Assembly: GCA_963681505.1 (NCBI GenBank) | Contig: OY811986.1 | Coordinates: forward strand, 2,423,554-2,487,553 | Direction of reading: 5' to 3' | Length of the DNA: 64,000 nucleotides | DNA from: Eunapius fragilis | Lineage: Eukaryota > Porifera > Demospongiae > Spongillida > Spongillidae | Part shown: positions 33,556 to 44,299 of the stretch, one piece after another | Position numbering within the stretch: the stretch's first letter is position 1 | How the letters are laid out: each line of letters starts with the position of its first letter | The notes under the pieces: generated by a model | Database searches by the model: none | Seen by the model: only the letters and a program-made list of their open reading frames with translations | What the model was told of the DNA's origin: nothing | Translations under genes and position numbers: made by a program

Positions 33556-35869
33556 ACTACATTGAATATTCAACTGAGAAGTTCCAATCTATTTCGCTAC
33601 GAATCCCGCATTTTTGAATTCAGTCTTTGTCAATATTACTGTTCTCTGTGTTCCCCCTTTTTTGTTATCAGTATTTTCAAGCAAAAAATGGATTTTATCC
33701 GAGGGTTCATCGCCTGTTTAGCGTAGCTCTTTCCTGGTGCGCACGAATTAATAGTAATCTCGATACAGATTCTAGTAAATAATCCAAAACATGTGCAAAC
33801 GAAATATATCATTTCATCATGCATATGGATGCATATAAAAGCATGTATGTTTCATCTTCAATTAATACATGCATGCGGCGAGGGGAAAAGAATATGCATG
33901 GTGATCAGTAGTAGAAGTCCCTTCCAAATTGTGCCGATGTGTATAATCTAGCTTCACTGTTTAGTTTATAAGCGCAAAGACTAAACAGACCATTACACCT
34001 AGACAGGTGACTCAGTTGCATCCGAGCGTTATAACAAATGTACCGGAGGCTGTCAACCGAGAAGTCTGATATGTACTGGCAACATCCTACGTTTAGTCTA
34101 GGGGAAAATCAAGTTAACCGTCAGAACACAAACTTTCCCCTCCCGTCTAGTTTTCGCACCCCTTATGCCAGGCCTATAAGGTGAAGTGCTAAGGGAAACA
34201 GCATACACATGCATGCATTCCTACAACCGGCGCTTTCATGCTGCATATATATACAGGTACTGTATATATGGCAGTTTGGTACTACAATATATCCGTATTC
34301 ATGTACATGCGTGAATGCATATGCATGGGACTTTAAATGTCTTTTACATGCAATGGGACCGGGTATTAAACAAAATCCGAACAAAAGCCGATCACCTCGA
34401 TATAATATATACCTATCCACCAGGGTATATCAGGTTTTGCACCAGCCGCTTTGCTGCATTAGTTCAGTGCATTACCATTCGCGCATGCAATCACTCCCTG
34501 AGACGATGCAACCCACCCAGTATGGAATTTTCATCAGTCTGATAAGCACATGCTATGTGTGGGTACTGAGTATACTTGTACATGACTTATTAATACCTAC
34601 CCTTCAAGGTGTGCGTACAGGCGTATACGTACGTGCTAATTGTACGCCATGCATCATGATGTTTATTTCAGTTAATCTACATGTACGGAACGATACAAAC
34701 GTATGAGCTATAGGAATCCTGCATTTATATAAATAAATGCATCATGCGGCCGTATCTCGCGCGGACTGATCACGTCCGCGTGGCACGTTCACGTTTACTG
34801 TGCATGCATTTCCGTGCGTGTATATTTCAGGGTGCGTATGTGAATGTGGTATTGATATATGATATGTTTGTATATGATTGCACTGAAGAATTCGTACGTG
34901 AATCCAATAATAGTTAAATTCGGTATGGTACAATTATACGACACCCCCCCCCCCCCCCCCCCCACCCCCCACCCCTGAGTTGCAGGTTGTTCAAGAGCTG
35001 AAACAACAAAGGAGCATAGCACCACACAGAGGGAAGCCGCATGACTGCTTAAAGATTTACATGCATGTTATACACTACGCATGTCCTATGTAGCTGAAAT
35101 GCAAACCTCCGAAATCTGCGGTGATTGGCGTGGTCGATAAAAGGGCCATCAATTACAGCATCCTTCACGCAAACCTACTTGCACTGCCAAGTGTGGTGGG
35201 AGGCGAATCCGTAAGAAATGTGTTGTGTAAGGTATCTTCCCACTTCCCGACACATCCATCGAAGGTGCAAGTTTTCTGAATGCTTTCATGCTGTATTGAG
35301 CATGTCCTTAACATGCAGCTTGGATATTATAACTGTGTAGGGGGTATCTGCAACGCATGCATGTCGAGTGCGCTGTAAACAGCGCGAGAGGAATGTAAAC
35401 ACTGCACTGTGGTACTTCATACGCTGATTAATTGTTTGATGATTAATATTTCTGGGCAACTTTGAACTTGATCCCGTCAGCCGCTATCGTTGTGGTTTGA
35501 ATCAGGAATATATTGTATTACATGAGCGTTTTCTAGAGGAGCGCCACATTAAGGATTGATGTGTGTGTGGTTATTTTATCATATATGCGACTGGTACCGT
35601 ATACGCTATTGTATTGTATATGGGACACTGAATTTATAATTAGCCATACATTTCAATTCAAACGTTACTTTTCCTAGTGATAAAGTATCATAAGGGTGAT
35701 TTTGCTGGACACTTGCTGTTCCATAATAAAAATAATATATAGTAAGATATTGCTTGCTATATCCATTGATCGTATGCGATTGTGCTACTTGAATTTAGCT
35801 TCACGTTGCCAAATGCCAACGTGTATGCATAATGCATGGGACTGGCTATTGTGCACATCACAATGATGA
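33556..35869. other. Intergenic DNA with a poly-C tract
   Basis: No gene is recognised. The RTK1 3' UTR should begin here; AATAAA-like signals are present in the AT-rich sequence, but none is decisive. A C-rich homopolymer with a few interruptions lies at 34943-34977. The many short ATGCAT motifs have no evident role. Confidence 0.4.
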
Positions 35870-36040
35870 ACGGACCCCACGACTACGTCGCTGTATACGT
35901 TAATGTTTAAAAATGCATATGGCTCCTTTCAGCATATGGATGTAGGTGTGTCGTAGGATGTATAACCAGTATGTCATATACCGCAAGGAGCCATATGCAT
36001 GTAAAAATTGACTTATACGATGCAGTCGTGGGTCTATTGA
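35870..36040. mobile_element. Inverted-repeat MITE-like hairpin
   Basis: Imperfect arms, with the exact core ATGCATATGGCTCCTT in the left arm and its complement AAGGAGCCATATGCAT in the right, are extended outward by GACCCACGACT-type blocks. The centre is about 55 bp and non-coding. Target duplication was not identified. Confidence 0.55.
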
Positions 36041-36484
36041 ATCGTATGCGTAGTCTGGGACTGACTAGTCATGTATGTATAAACACTGCTGCAGTGTCAG
36101 TTGTTTTATAACAAACTGCACCTATAAGCAAGTGTATAGCAGGTGGGCATGTTATTTATTTATTCTGTTCGGATTGCTTCTACGGCTTCGTCTAGCTCAA
36201 TCCCACTCCAGCACCTATACCTTTTAGGCCTTCCCGTGCCCCCCCCCACAACTGTACTCATAGCGCACGCATGGCATAGAACCCTCTGGCGATCGCTTTA
36301 AGTTCTCCGCGAATTTTCTAAACGTTTGGTTAGTATGGATTCAAACATGCAGCATGCCTGGCTGATTTTTTATTCCACTTCAGATACAAAATGGCATTAC
36401 TTTATTCATTCATGCCGGCATTCGGCAACCGCCCCGTCTAGCATCTTCATCTGTAAATAAGTACTCTTACTCCCACACACTATA

Positions 36485-37010
36485 CGGGGTGTCCAAGAAT
36501 GAACCGACAGTAGCATAATGCAGGGTTAAAATTAATATTCATGTCATTAGAAAAATACTGGTTAAGTGATTGTATCAAAAACCCTAAGAAATCATCATTC
36601 AAGACCTTACACTATCAAAATTATTGGAGATTAAAGTTATAAATAATTGATATTAATAAATAGCACAAGATATTGGTTTCAAGCTACTAAGTTTAATAGT
36701 TAGAAGCATAATCTGTTTTAACGTTAAATCTGTTGGTGGATAACTAATTTTAATAAGTGCATCTAATTGGTCCATTATGAATTGAAGTGTTTTTAAATTC
36801 AATTATGCAATAGTGAGCTATTGAAACTCAAAGTTCATTAAAATTGCAGTGGTCTACTTATGTATTCAAGTTTGATTTGTTGTTTGAATATTAACGACTA
36901 AAACGTCAATACAATATCATAACTTTACAAACTTCCATAGACGTTATTCAGCTGTCACGCTGCTGTTTCTCTATTGGTAAACGTTGGTGCACATTATTAT
37001 GGACACCCCT
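36485..37010. mobile_element. TA-flanked MITE (mariner-like ends)
   Basis: The left end CGGGGTGTCCA and right end (reverse complement AGGGGTGTCCA) are short inverted repeats flanked by TA on each side. The interior of about 500 bp is very AT-rich and non-coding. GGGTGTCC-type ends with TA duplication are common among mariner-derived MITEs, so that superfamily is likely but not proven. Confidence 0.5.
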
Positions 37011-37593
37011 TACTTAATTTGTTGATGATTAAAGATTAGCTAGCAATACTTTGATTTTAAAATATGTAAACAAATTTGTCCAAACCCTGACCTTAGTTTC
37101 AAAATACTAGATTTTTATTTTAGTATTATAGCAATTTAGACTATGGTACCCCAATATGTTGAGTCTGAATAAAAAGCATACATTTAGGTTGGGGGTAAAT
37201 ACCAGTACAAGGGGTTAATTAGTCAGTATGGACTTAAATCCGGAACAAGTCTGAACAACATTCTATAGTGTAAATCATTACCTAGGGGTTGATAGTATGG
37301 GGAAAAACCTGGCAAGGAAATGTTTAGGCTTCCTTTCCCCAGCACTCATAGGGTTCCACCACAACGGGGTACACCCCAGGTCCCTAATGATTTACAACAC
37401 CGTACACACCACCCCACTACCTTGTTATAGTCGTCACATGCAGTAATGTGGTTACATGTATGCACAATAGCTTTGTAAATAAATTTTGATATTTTGATTA
37501 GATAGTGAATATGATTGGTATGCATATCAGTGAAATTAGGTTAACTGCAAGATTATATATAAGGTGATCAATTAGTGTTTTTCTAGAGGTCCT
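37011..37593. other. Spacer, possibly including gypsy 3' sequence
   Basis: It lies just downstream (minus strand) of the integrase relic and could include its 3' untranslated region or LTR. A short inverted pair GTAAATCATTACCTAGGG / CCCTAATGATTTACA occurs at 37270-37395. No second LTR copy was found in the window, so I do not call an LTR. Confidence 0.3.
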
Positions 37594-38415
37594 TTAGCTA
37601 TAGAATAGATTGGATCCAGTTCTCCATTGTAGTGGTGAGGTGACTGCTAATGAGAAGTTACGCCACACAAAATAAGCTACAGTTGTAGTGTCAATATTGG
37701 CAATAGGAAATGCCTCCATCCATTTTGTAAAATAATCCCCCAAAACTACGATGTACCGATTCCCTCTTCTGGAGACAAGCAGTGGTCCCAGGATATCCAT
37801 AGCAACACGCTCAAATGGGCCCATTGGAAGTTTCTGTCTGTAATACAGCCCTTTGCTTCTTTATTGGAGATTTACGAGACGCACAGCATTCACATCCAGC
37901 ACACCACTTCTCCACATCACACCATTGACCTGGCCAATAAAAACGAGAATGTACCTTCTCCCAGGTCTTTGATACTCCTAGATGACTTCCAGCTGGTGCA
38001 TCATGTAGTTGCTGCAATATAGTGCACACTGTATGTTGTGGTGGAATGAACTGCAAACATTTACCCATACCTTTACCCGGGACATCCTCTCACTGTCTAA
38101 ACAGGATCCCATTGTCTACTACCAGATAATCATGCTGAGTCCACAAGGTTTTACCAAATAACTGGCAGTATTGGGGAAAGCAGATGGAATAGATTCATCC
38201 TCTATACACTGGATAACTTGTGCAAGGTCAGCATCACCTTGTTGCAGGTTCTTCTGCTCGTCATGTGACAGGTTTGGAAACCACACAGCTGCGTTTACCC
38301 CATTAGAACTGCCCAATGTTTAAAACCATGGAAGTACCCTACCAGGCTCAACACCACACCCATCATTCAACCCACATTGCTTGCATGGCAGTCTGGACAG
38401 GGAGTTAGCACTCCC
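37594..38415 (-). pseudogene. Ty3/gypsy-like integrase region
   Basis: Minus-strand frames give, in order: a linker with SANSLSRLPCKQCGLNDGCG (about 38412-38350); NLSHDEQKNLQQGDADLAQV (about 38265-38220); the HHCC zinc-binding region LHDAPAGSHLGVSKTWEKV and CAGCECCASRK (38010-37860); and the start of the catalytic core with FERVAMDILGPLLVSRRGNR and DYFTKWMEAFPI (37815-37700). The core degrades before the second catalytic Asp. Frameshifts separate the pieces and no LTR is identified. The matching RNase H region lies about 10 kb away at 48687-49016 on the same strand, so this is the downstream half of one split element. Confidence 0.75.
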
Positions 38416-38624
38416 ATGTTTCTGGCCCAAACTTTAGTCACTCTAACTTAGAACGCGGTGGGAGGCAGCGCCTATGGTGCTAGTGCCAAATTGTATTCAT
38501 GTGTTATATATGGCCCAGGTAGTTAGGAGCAATTGCCCTAATCCTTTTCACTGAGAGGGGCGACCCCACCCCACCCCACCCATCTTGGGATTTGTATCCT
38601 ACACCACAAACCAATTACACACAC
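38416..38624. other. Degenerate junction between gypsy relic and microsatellite
   Basis: No coding match. A short CCCCACC-type tandem lies near 38561-38581. Confidence 0.3.
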
Positions 38625-38762
38625 ACTGACACACATACATTACATACATACATCCATACATACATACATACATGCATACATACATACACAATACACACAT
38701 GCATGCATACATACATACATACATACATGCATACATGAATACATACATACATACATACACAT

Positions 38763-38835
<73 letters not shown>

Positions 38836-39008
38836 TACATACATACATACATACATACATACATACATACATACATACATACATACATACATACATACAT
38901 ACATACATACATACATACATACATACATACATACATACATACATACATACATACATACATACATACATACATACATACATACATACATACATACATCATA
39001 CATACATA
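38625..39008. repeat. (ACAT)n/(AC)n microsatellite
   Basis: An almost uninterrupted (ACAT)n tract, with an (AC)n core at about 38780-38830 and variant units at the left edge. The long six-frame ORFs over it (alternating Met-Tyr-Val-Cys or Ile-His-Thr-Tyr) are products of the repeat. It borders the 5'-truncated LINE that follows. Confidence 0.95.
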
Positions 39009-41120
39009 ATACATACTGATCCCTGTGAAATCAGAGAACGCTGGAAAAACCATTTTGATAAAGTGTTTAACGTTTCCACCTGTACTTTTAACAATAGCAT
39101 TCTTCCTATCATTCCTCAACAACCTGTATTTGAAACCCTTGCCTTACCACTACAATCACTGAAGTGAAGGAGGCTCTGTCTCGGATGAAATGTAGAAGTG
39201 CTGCTGGCAAAGATGGTATATCAGCTAAGCTTCTTATATTTGGTGGAGAGGGTGTTACTGTTGCTTTACACTCCCTTTTCTTGGAGATCTGGTCATCAGA
39301 ACATGTCCCCAAACAATGGGTGGACTCTGTCATTGTACCCCTTCCTAAAAAAGGTGATCTCCACCTTTGTGACAACTGGAGGGGAATTTCCCTATCTTAG
39401 TGTTGCAGGAAAAGTGTTTGCCCGTCTAATAGCTGACCGCATTTCCAATACATCAGAATCTATCATCGATGAAACACAATGCGGTTTCCGCAAACAACGT
39501 GGAACAGTTGACATGATATTTGTCGCACATCAACTTCAAGAAAAAGCTCGAGAACAAAGCTGCCAACTCTTCATGTGTTTTTTTGACCTCAAAAAAGCAT
39601 ATGATTCTGTTCCGGGGATGCACTATGGTGCTTGCTTGGTAAATGGGGATTCCCTGCTAAAATGGTCAACATCATTAAACAACTGCATTTTGGTATGGAG
39701 GCTTCAGTACGTATAAATGGTGCATTATCGGAACCCTTCTTAGTCTCAAATGGGCTAAAACAAGGCTGTGTGTTAGCACCCTTCCTTTTCAACCTTTATT
39801 TCAATAAAGTGATGCAAGATGTTTTGAAGGATTTTGATGATGGTGTCCAAGTCAGTTACAAGATGGATGGAAAGCTTTTTAGACGTTCTGGGACAAGGCT
39901 CCCGATGTCATTTTCAATTTGTGACCTTAGATTTGCTGATGTTATCATGGCAAGTTGCCATGATGATGTTTCACTACAGGATATTATCAATCGCTTTTCT
40001 ACTGCAGCTCAAGAGTGGGGTCTATGTGTGGGCACAGACAAAACAAAAGTAATGATCCAATCTTCACCTTCTCATCCTACAAATGAATCACCTGTCTTCC
40101 ATATAAAAGGAAACAGTCTCTTCCTTTAGATATCTTGGCAGTATATTGTCATCAGATTCATCTTTATCCTCTGAAATAAACGCTCGTATTGCCAAGGCTG
40201 CTTCAGTATTCAATGGCCTAAAAAATAGGGTGTGGGAAAATTCCAATCTTTCCACCAAAACAAAACTTGCTGTCTACAACGCAACCGTTTTACCAGCAAT
40301 GCTCTATGGAGCAGAAGCTTGGTCCACCACTGCCTATAATCTTCATCGAATCAACACGTTTCATATGGCCTGTCTTCGTCAAGCATTCAACGTCAATCCT
40401 TTTCATCATGTCTATTCTTAGTCGGACTCAGTCCATTAGAGCTTCCACTCTCATTAGCCAGTTTAGATTGAGGTGGCTAGGCCATGTTTGGCAGATGGAA
40501 GACTACAGACTTTTTTGGTGAGTTATCATCTGGCAAACGTCCACAACACAGGCCAAAGCTGCGATGGCGGGACTGTGTATCCAAAGACCTGCAGGATTTT
40601 ATGATCCAACCTAACTGGCATGTTTTAGCAATGTCCAGAACTAGATGGCGAGAAGTGCTCAGTGAGGGTGCCAAAGCTGTTGATGAGTCTTTAAATAACA
40701 AATACAAGATACGTCATGCATGTCAGATGGGTCTGTCCTCTCCATCGAAAAGCAAGTGTAATATATATGCAATAAATTCTTCACAAGTGACCGTTACTTG
40801 CGTAGTCACTTCACACAGAAACATGGCTCAAACAGTCTGTTCGCCAGTTCATTACTTTCTGTTCAAAAATGTTTCTCTTGTCCAATCAGGGGATGTACAT
40901 TTACATCAGAATCAGAAAAGGGCATTAAAATTCACACAGGCCGCATCCACAAACAGATTACATGTACTATGAATGACGAAAATATTCCACCTATCAACAT
41001 TGCACTTCTACATCATGTCAGGTTGTCCTTTTACATCTAACTCCATCAAAGGCATCAAGATACATCTTAGGAAGTTTCACAAATGGTCGAAGTCAGATGT
41101 CAACACCAAATTAAATCCTT
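39009..41120 (+). pseudogene. 5'-truncated LINE with C-terminal zinc fingers
   Basis: Plus-strand frames, broken by several frameshifts, read through a non-LTR reverse transcriptase. They show the entry segment RSAAGKDGISAKLL (about 39190), LPKKGDLHLCDNWRGISL (39340), motif A CFFDLKKAYDSV (about 39580), motif B NGLKQGCVLAPFLFNLYF (39750), and the motif C region, degenerate as LRFADVIMAS (39930). A post-RT region contains AMLYGAEAW (40300) and FRLRWLGHVWQMED (40470). C2H2-like fingers follow: a shifted C..C...RSHFTQKH near 40755-40830, CPIRGCTFTSESEKGIKIH near 40880, and a third to about 41085. The endonuclease domain is absent. The motif C Asp-Asp has become Asp-Val. A dead copy; the 3' end runs into (ATT)n at 41218. 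Confidence 0.8.
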
Positions 41121-41217
41121 AACCTAGCAGTTGTGTTCATGTTTTCAAACTAGCTGGCTATACTCACTTCGCATTTTCCCTTCCCCCAAACGTGTTACAC
41201 ATGTGTAATGCGATTGC

Positions 41218-41218
41218 A

Positions 41219-41260
<42 letters not shown>

Positions 41261-41261
41261 A
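41218..41261. repeat. (ATT)n tract
   Basis: An uninterrupted ATT trinucleotide run separating the LINE 3' end from RLE-type retrotransposon copy B. It is the first of several such runs in the array that follows. Confidence 0.95.
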
Positions 41262-41380
41262 TACTTTAAGATATAACAGAGTATAGATACACGAATATAC
41301 AGCAGTAAGGTAATTAAATGCACCCTACTATAGGTACTAGACAGGGACAAAACACCTGGAGAGGATGGCTGTGGCATTGT
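41262..41380 (-). mobile_element. RLE-type retrotransposon copy B (3' end only)
   Basis: About 120 bp. The minus strand encodes NATAILSR and a short tail, matching the extreme C-terminus of the longer copies (ANATAILSRWLPS in copy E). It is bounded by (AAT)n on both sides (41381-41402 and 41222-41261). A 5' truncation this extreme leaves almost nothing but the 3' end. Confidence 0.6.
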
Positions 41381-41402
41381 TATTATTATTATTATTATTA
41401 TT

Positions 41403-42957
41403 TCATTTTACAACATTACTGCAATGACACACACAAACAATGTCAAGTCACTAGATCTGGTGCTCCCTTGCCAGGATGGCTCTGGCAATGGATCTAGCCA
41501 AAGTGATATTCAACCTGCTGTAAATGTCTGCCAAGATGGAAGGTTTGGGAGAGGACATGCTGATGGCAAGGTGGGATGCCAACCTAGAGAAAGTGAGGTG
41601 AGCCTCCTTACCCCAGTTGCAGAAGGTCTCCACCGGTAAGGGAATGCAAGTCCAGCCCAATTCCTGACATTTGGGGCCATTGCTGAGTAGCTTACGGGTC
41701 TCCGCTGCTGTAGAAGCTGCATCAGACATTCGACATGAATCCCTCAGTATGGCTGGGCAGAGAGGTGACGTTACTGTGACGTCAAATGTTGCAGGCTTTC
41801 CTCTGTCCCACCCCGCAATGAGCACATCAGCAGGCTGGTGTGGTTGTGGTCCTTGGTAAGACCATGGCCCTTCTCCACGGTCACAAGTAGATGAGCTCGC
41901 CGAGAGAAATCGACAATGACATCACACAAGTGATTATGCCTAACCACCACATCTCCCCCATGCCTGCATGTTGCAGCATGGTGACCCAGGGGATCAAGGG
42001 CAACCTCTGGGCAAAAGGGACACACAGATCTACCAACACCCACACCTAGCCACCACCTCATTGCGATCTGGAACTCATTGGGCTCTATATGTAAACCTAA
42101 GCCCTTGGAAGGGACCACTGACAGCCATGAAGGTGAATGAGGGGCTGATATAGACAGCAGTCAGGCCTTGCTGGCTGGGGAGGATGCTTCTAATAAAGAT
42201 TTGAATTGCTCCTCATCGATCTTGCTGGAAAGCTCTCTCTGAGGAATGGGAGAAGCAAGGACAGACTCAACCGTGATTGCGTTATGTCAGGCGACTTAGG
42301 AGTTATAGGCCGTAACTGCCTGCTGAAGATGGAGATTGTGCAATTTGCCCAGGCCTGATGAAGAAAGTGAGGATATGAAGGCGGCAGCAGCATGGCATGA
42401 GAGAGAACGAAGGCCTAAGCCCCCGAAAAACTAAGCTGAGCCTGTCACCAGGCCGTATCTGAGACTTCAATGGCTGAGCTGAGCACAAAGCACAGCCTCA
42501 CATCTTCATCAAACAACACTAGGGCATCAGAAGCCAAACTAGGAGGAGTGACCCTGGTTATGTGGACCATTTTGCAAAACCCTCCACACATGCACAGTAA
42601 TGTGAATGCCACCTGGAGATCAACTCCAGCCACATCCACCAGACTTGAGAGTAATTTCTTGGATTCAGCGCACTTGTCAGCTATAAATTTGGAACAGTGT
42701 AAATAGTCGCCAACAGGAGCACCAAGAATGTCCATATTTGGTAGAAGGGAGAACTTTACAACTGGTGGGATAGAGGTGTTACCTTTAGTGCTGAAGAGCT
42801 CACACTTGGCAAAGTTGATGTGCAGACCCAGACCAGGTCCCATCTCTTCAATGATGTGCATGGCCCGCAACACAGCTGGGCGGTCTCCAGCTAAGACACC
42901 ATCATCAAGATACCATGCCTGGTAGAGGAGGTCCACACATTCATCATCAGCATCTAC
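41403..42957 (-). pseudogene. RLE-type retrotransposon copy A
   Basis: The minus-strand frame pieces start at the RT active-site region with AWYLDDGVLAGDRPAVLRAM (42936-42870) and continue GLGLHINFAKCELFS. They then show LHIEPNEFQIAMRWWLGVG and the zinc-binding CPFCPEVALDPLGHHAATC (42110-41960). Next come GKPATFDVTVTSPL (41800) and a C-terminus KCQELGWTCIPLPVETFCNW to RSIARAIL (41460). Frameshifts occur near 42400, 42120 and 41830. The 5' boundary is an abrupt join to (AAT)n at about 42957. The 3' UTR of about 45 bp runs into another AAT run at 41381-41402. Confidence 0.8.
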
Positions 42958-42995
42958 ATTATTATTATTTTTTTATTATTATTTTTTATTATGAT

Positions 42996-43206
42996 GATAT
43001 AAAAATTAATTATAGAGATATACAAATACACTGATATATAAACATATACAACTAGACTACACACAATGTACACAAAATGCTAACTATATTTACCCTACAT
43101 CACTTTGACTGATGCTACGGGCAAGGATGGCAATTGCATTAACTCGTACCAGGTGAAGGTTCAGCCGCCCGTAGAGTACAGTAAGAACCACTAACTTTGC
43201 CTTGGA
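42996..43206 (-). mobile_element. RLE-type retrotransposon copy C (3' end only)
   Basis: The minus strand reads a few C-terminal codons (YGRLNLHLVRVNAIAILARS with frame slips) followed by a 3' UTR. (AAT)n-rich sequence borders it on both sides (about 42957-42995 and 43207-43230). Confidence 0.6.
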
Positions 43207-43230
43207 TGAGCAAGTATTATTATTATTATT

Positions 43231-43727
43231 ATTATTTATTTTTTTACATACTTAACATTTTATTTGGAATACAAGATACAAGAGAATACATGAAATACAC
43301 ATATTATTATTGAACATAGATTACATGTACAACGAAATAAAGCCCCTAAGTAGTGTACAGCACACCAAAAAGACCCACAACACCCGAAGAACACCCACCC
43401 TAACCCACATGTCTCAATTAACCCCCGTCTACTGACTGCAACAGCCTTGCATGGGATAGCATGGCTCTTGCATTACAACGGACTAAGGTCAGGTTAGGTC
43501 TCTGGTATATGGTCGTTGTGGCTTTGGACTTGCTGCACTGTAACTGCAAAGCCAGGCGGGCTGCAAGGCAAGAAAACGAACTATGTGCTTCTCCCCCCCA
43601 GCACCCATAAGACTCGACCGCTAAGGGAATGCAGACCCACCCCAGCTCCCTGCCCTTAGGGTCGTTGGCATTGTGCTTGCGCACTTCGGCCTTGCCCGCT
43701 GCTGACCCACTTGTAGCTTCCGCTTAT
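43231..43727 (-). mobile_element. RLE-type retrotransposon copy D (3' end only)
   Basis: The minus-strand frame 43727-43418 reads RKHNANDPKGRELGWVCIPL, AVESYGCWGGEA and LTLVRCNARAML, the C-terminal segment of the family, then a long 3' UTR. The 5' junction is directly on (AAT)n at 43726-43753 and the 3' junction on the run at 43206-43240. Confidence 0.7.
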
Positions 43728-43754
43728 TATTATTATTATTATTATTATTATTTA

Positions 43755-43894
43755 CTGCATGGCTTAAGCGTGCCACAAAGAATTATAAGGTACATGCATG
43801 CAGTTACATCTTATGACTCAAAATGCTAGGCCTACCTAAATGCTGAATAAATTTTGTCTTGCAGTTAATAATATCATTATTTTTTTTTTTTTTG

Positions 43895-43930
<36 letters not shown>

Positions 43931-43935
43931 TTTAT
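43755..43935. repeat. Unassigned spacer and (ATT)n run
   Basis: About 110 bp of unassigned sequence (43755-43875), then poly-T and (ATT)n (43878-43935) that form the 3' border of copy E. Confidence 0.6.
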
Positions 43936-44288
43936 TTATATATACAAGAGAATACATGAATAGGAATACAATATTTAGGAGGAGAAATAACATGCATGAA
44001 TTATTAATAACTCATGCTACAGTTCAATAAACTTTAAGATGGGAGCCACCTGGAAAGGATTGCTGTCGCATTTGCCCTCACCAGATGCAAGTTGAGCCTG
44101 CTATACAGGTCAGACAGCACAACCGACTTTGGTTTGCCCGATATGATGGCAAGACGGGAGGCAAGCATCTTAAACGAGTCCATGGCTTCCTTTCCCCAAG
44201 CACCATAGGACTCCGTGACCAGAGGTACACAATACCAGCCCAAAGCATTGCATTTGGGGTCATTCTCATTAATTATTCTAATAAATAA
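43936..44288 (-). mobile_element. RLE-type retrotransposon copy E (3' end only)
   Basis: The minus-strand frame reads NENDPKCNALGWYCVPLVTE, then SYGAWGKEAMDSFKMLASRL and LHLVRANATAILSRW, the family C-terminus, and a 3' UTR. A/T trinucleotide runs flank both sides (44286-44300 and about 43895-43935). Confidence 0.75.
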
Positions 44289-44299
44289 TAATAATAATA

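Noticed and set aside
37240..37400. Possible LTR of the gypsy element
   Set aside because: Correct side of the integrase, but no second copy, no clear TG...CA ends and no primer-binding site seen.
38599..39122. Long ORFs of alternating Met-Tyr-Val-Cys or Ile-His-Thr-Tyr
   Set aside because: Translation of (ACAT)n/(AC)n microsatellites; the same applies to the ORFs over 48393-48759 and 59493-59852.
43755..43875. Additional RLE-type retrotransposon copy
   Set aside because: Lies between ATT runs but its translation does not match the family C-terminus.
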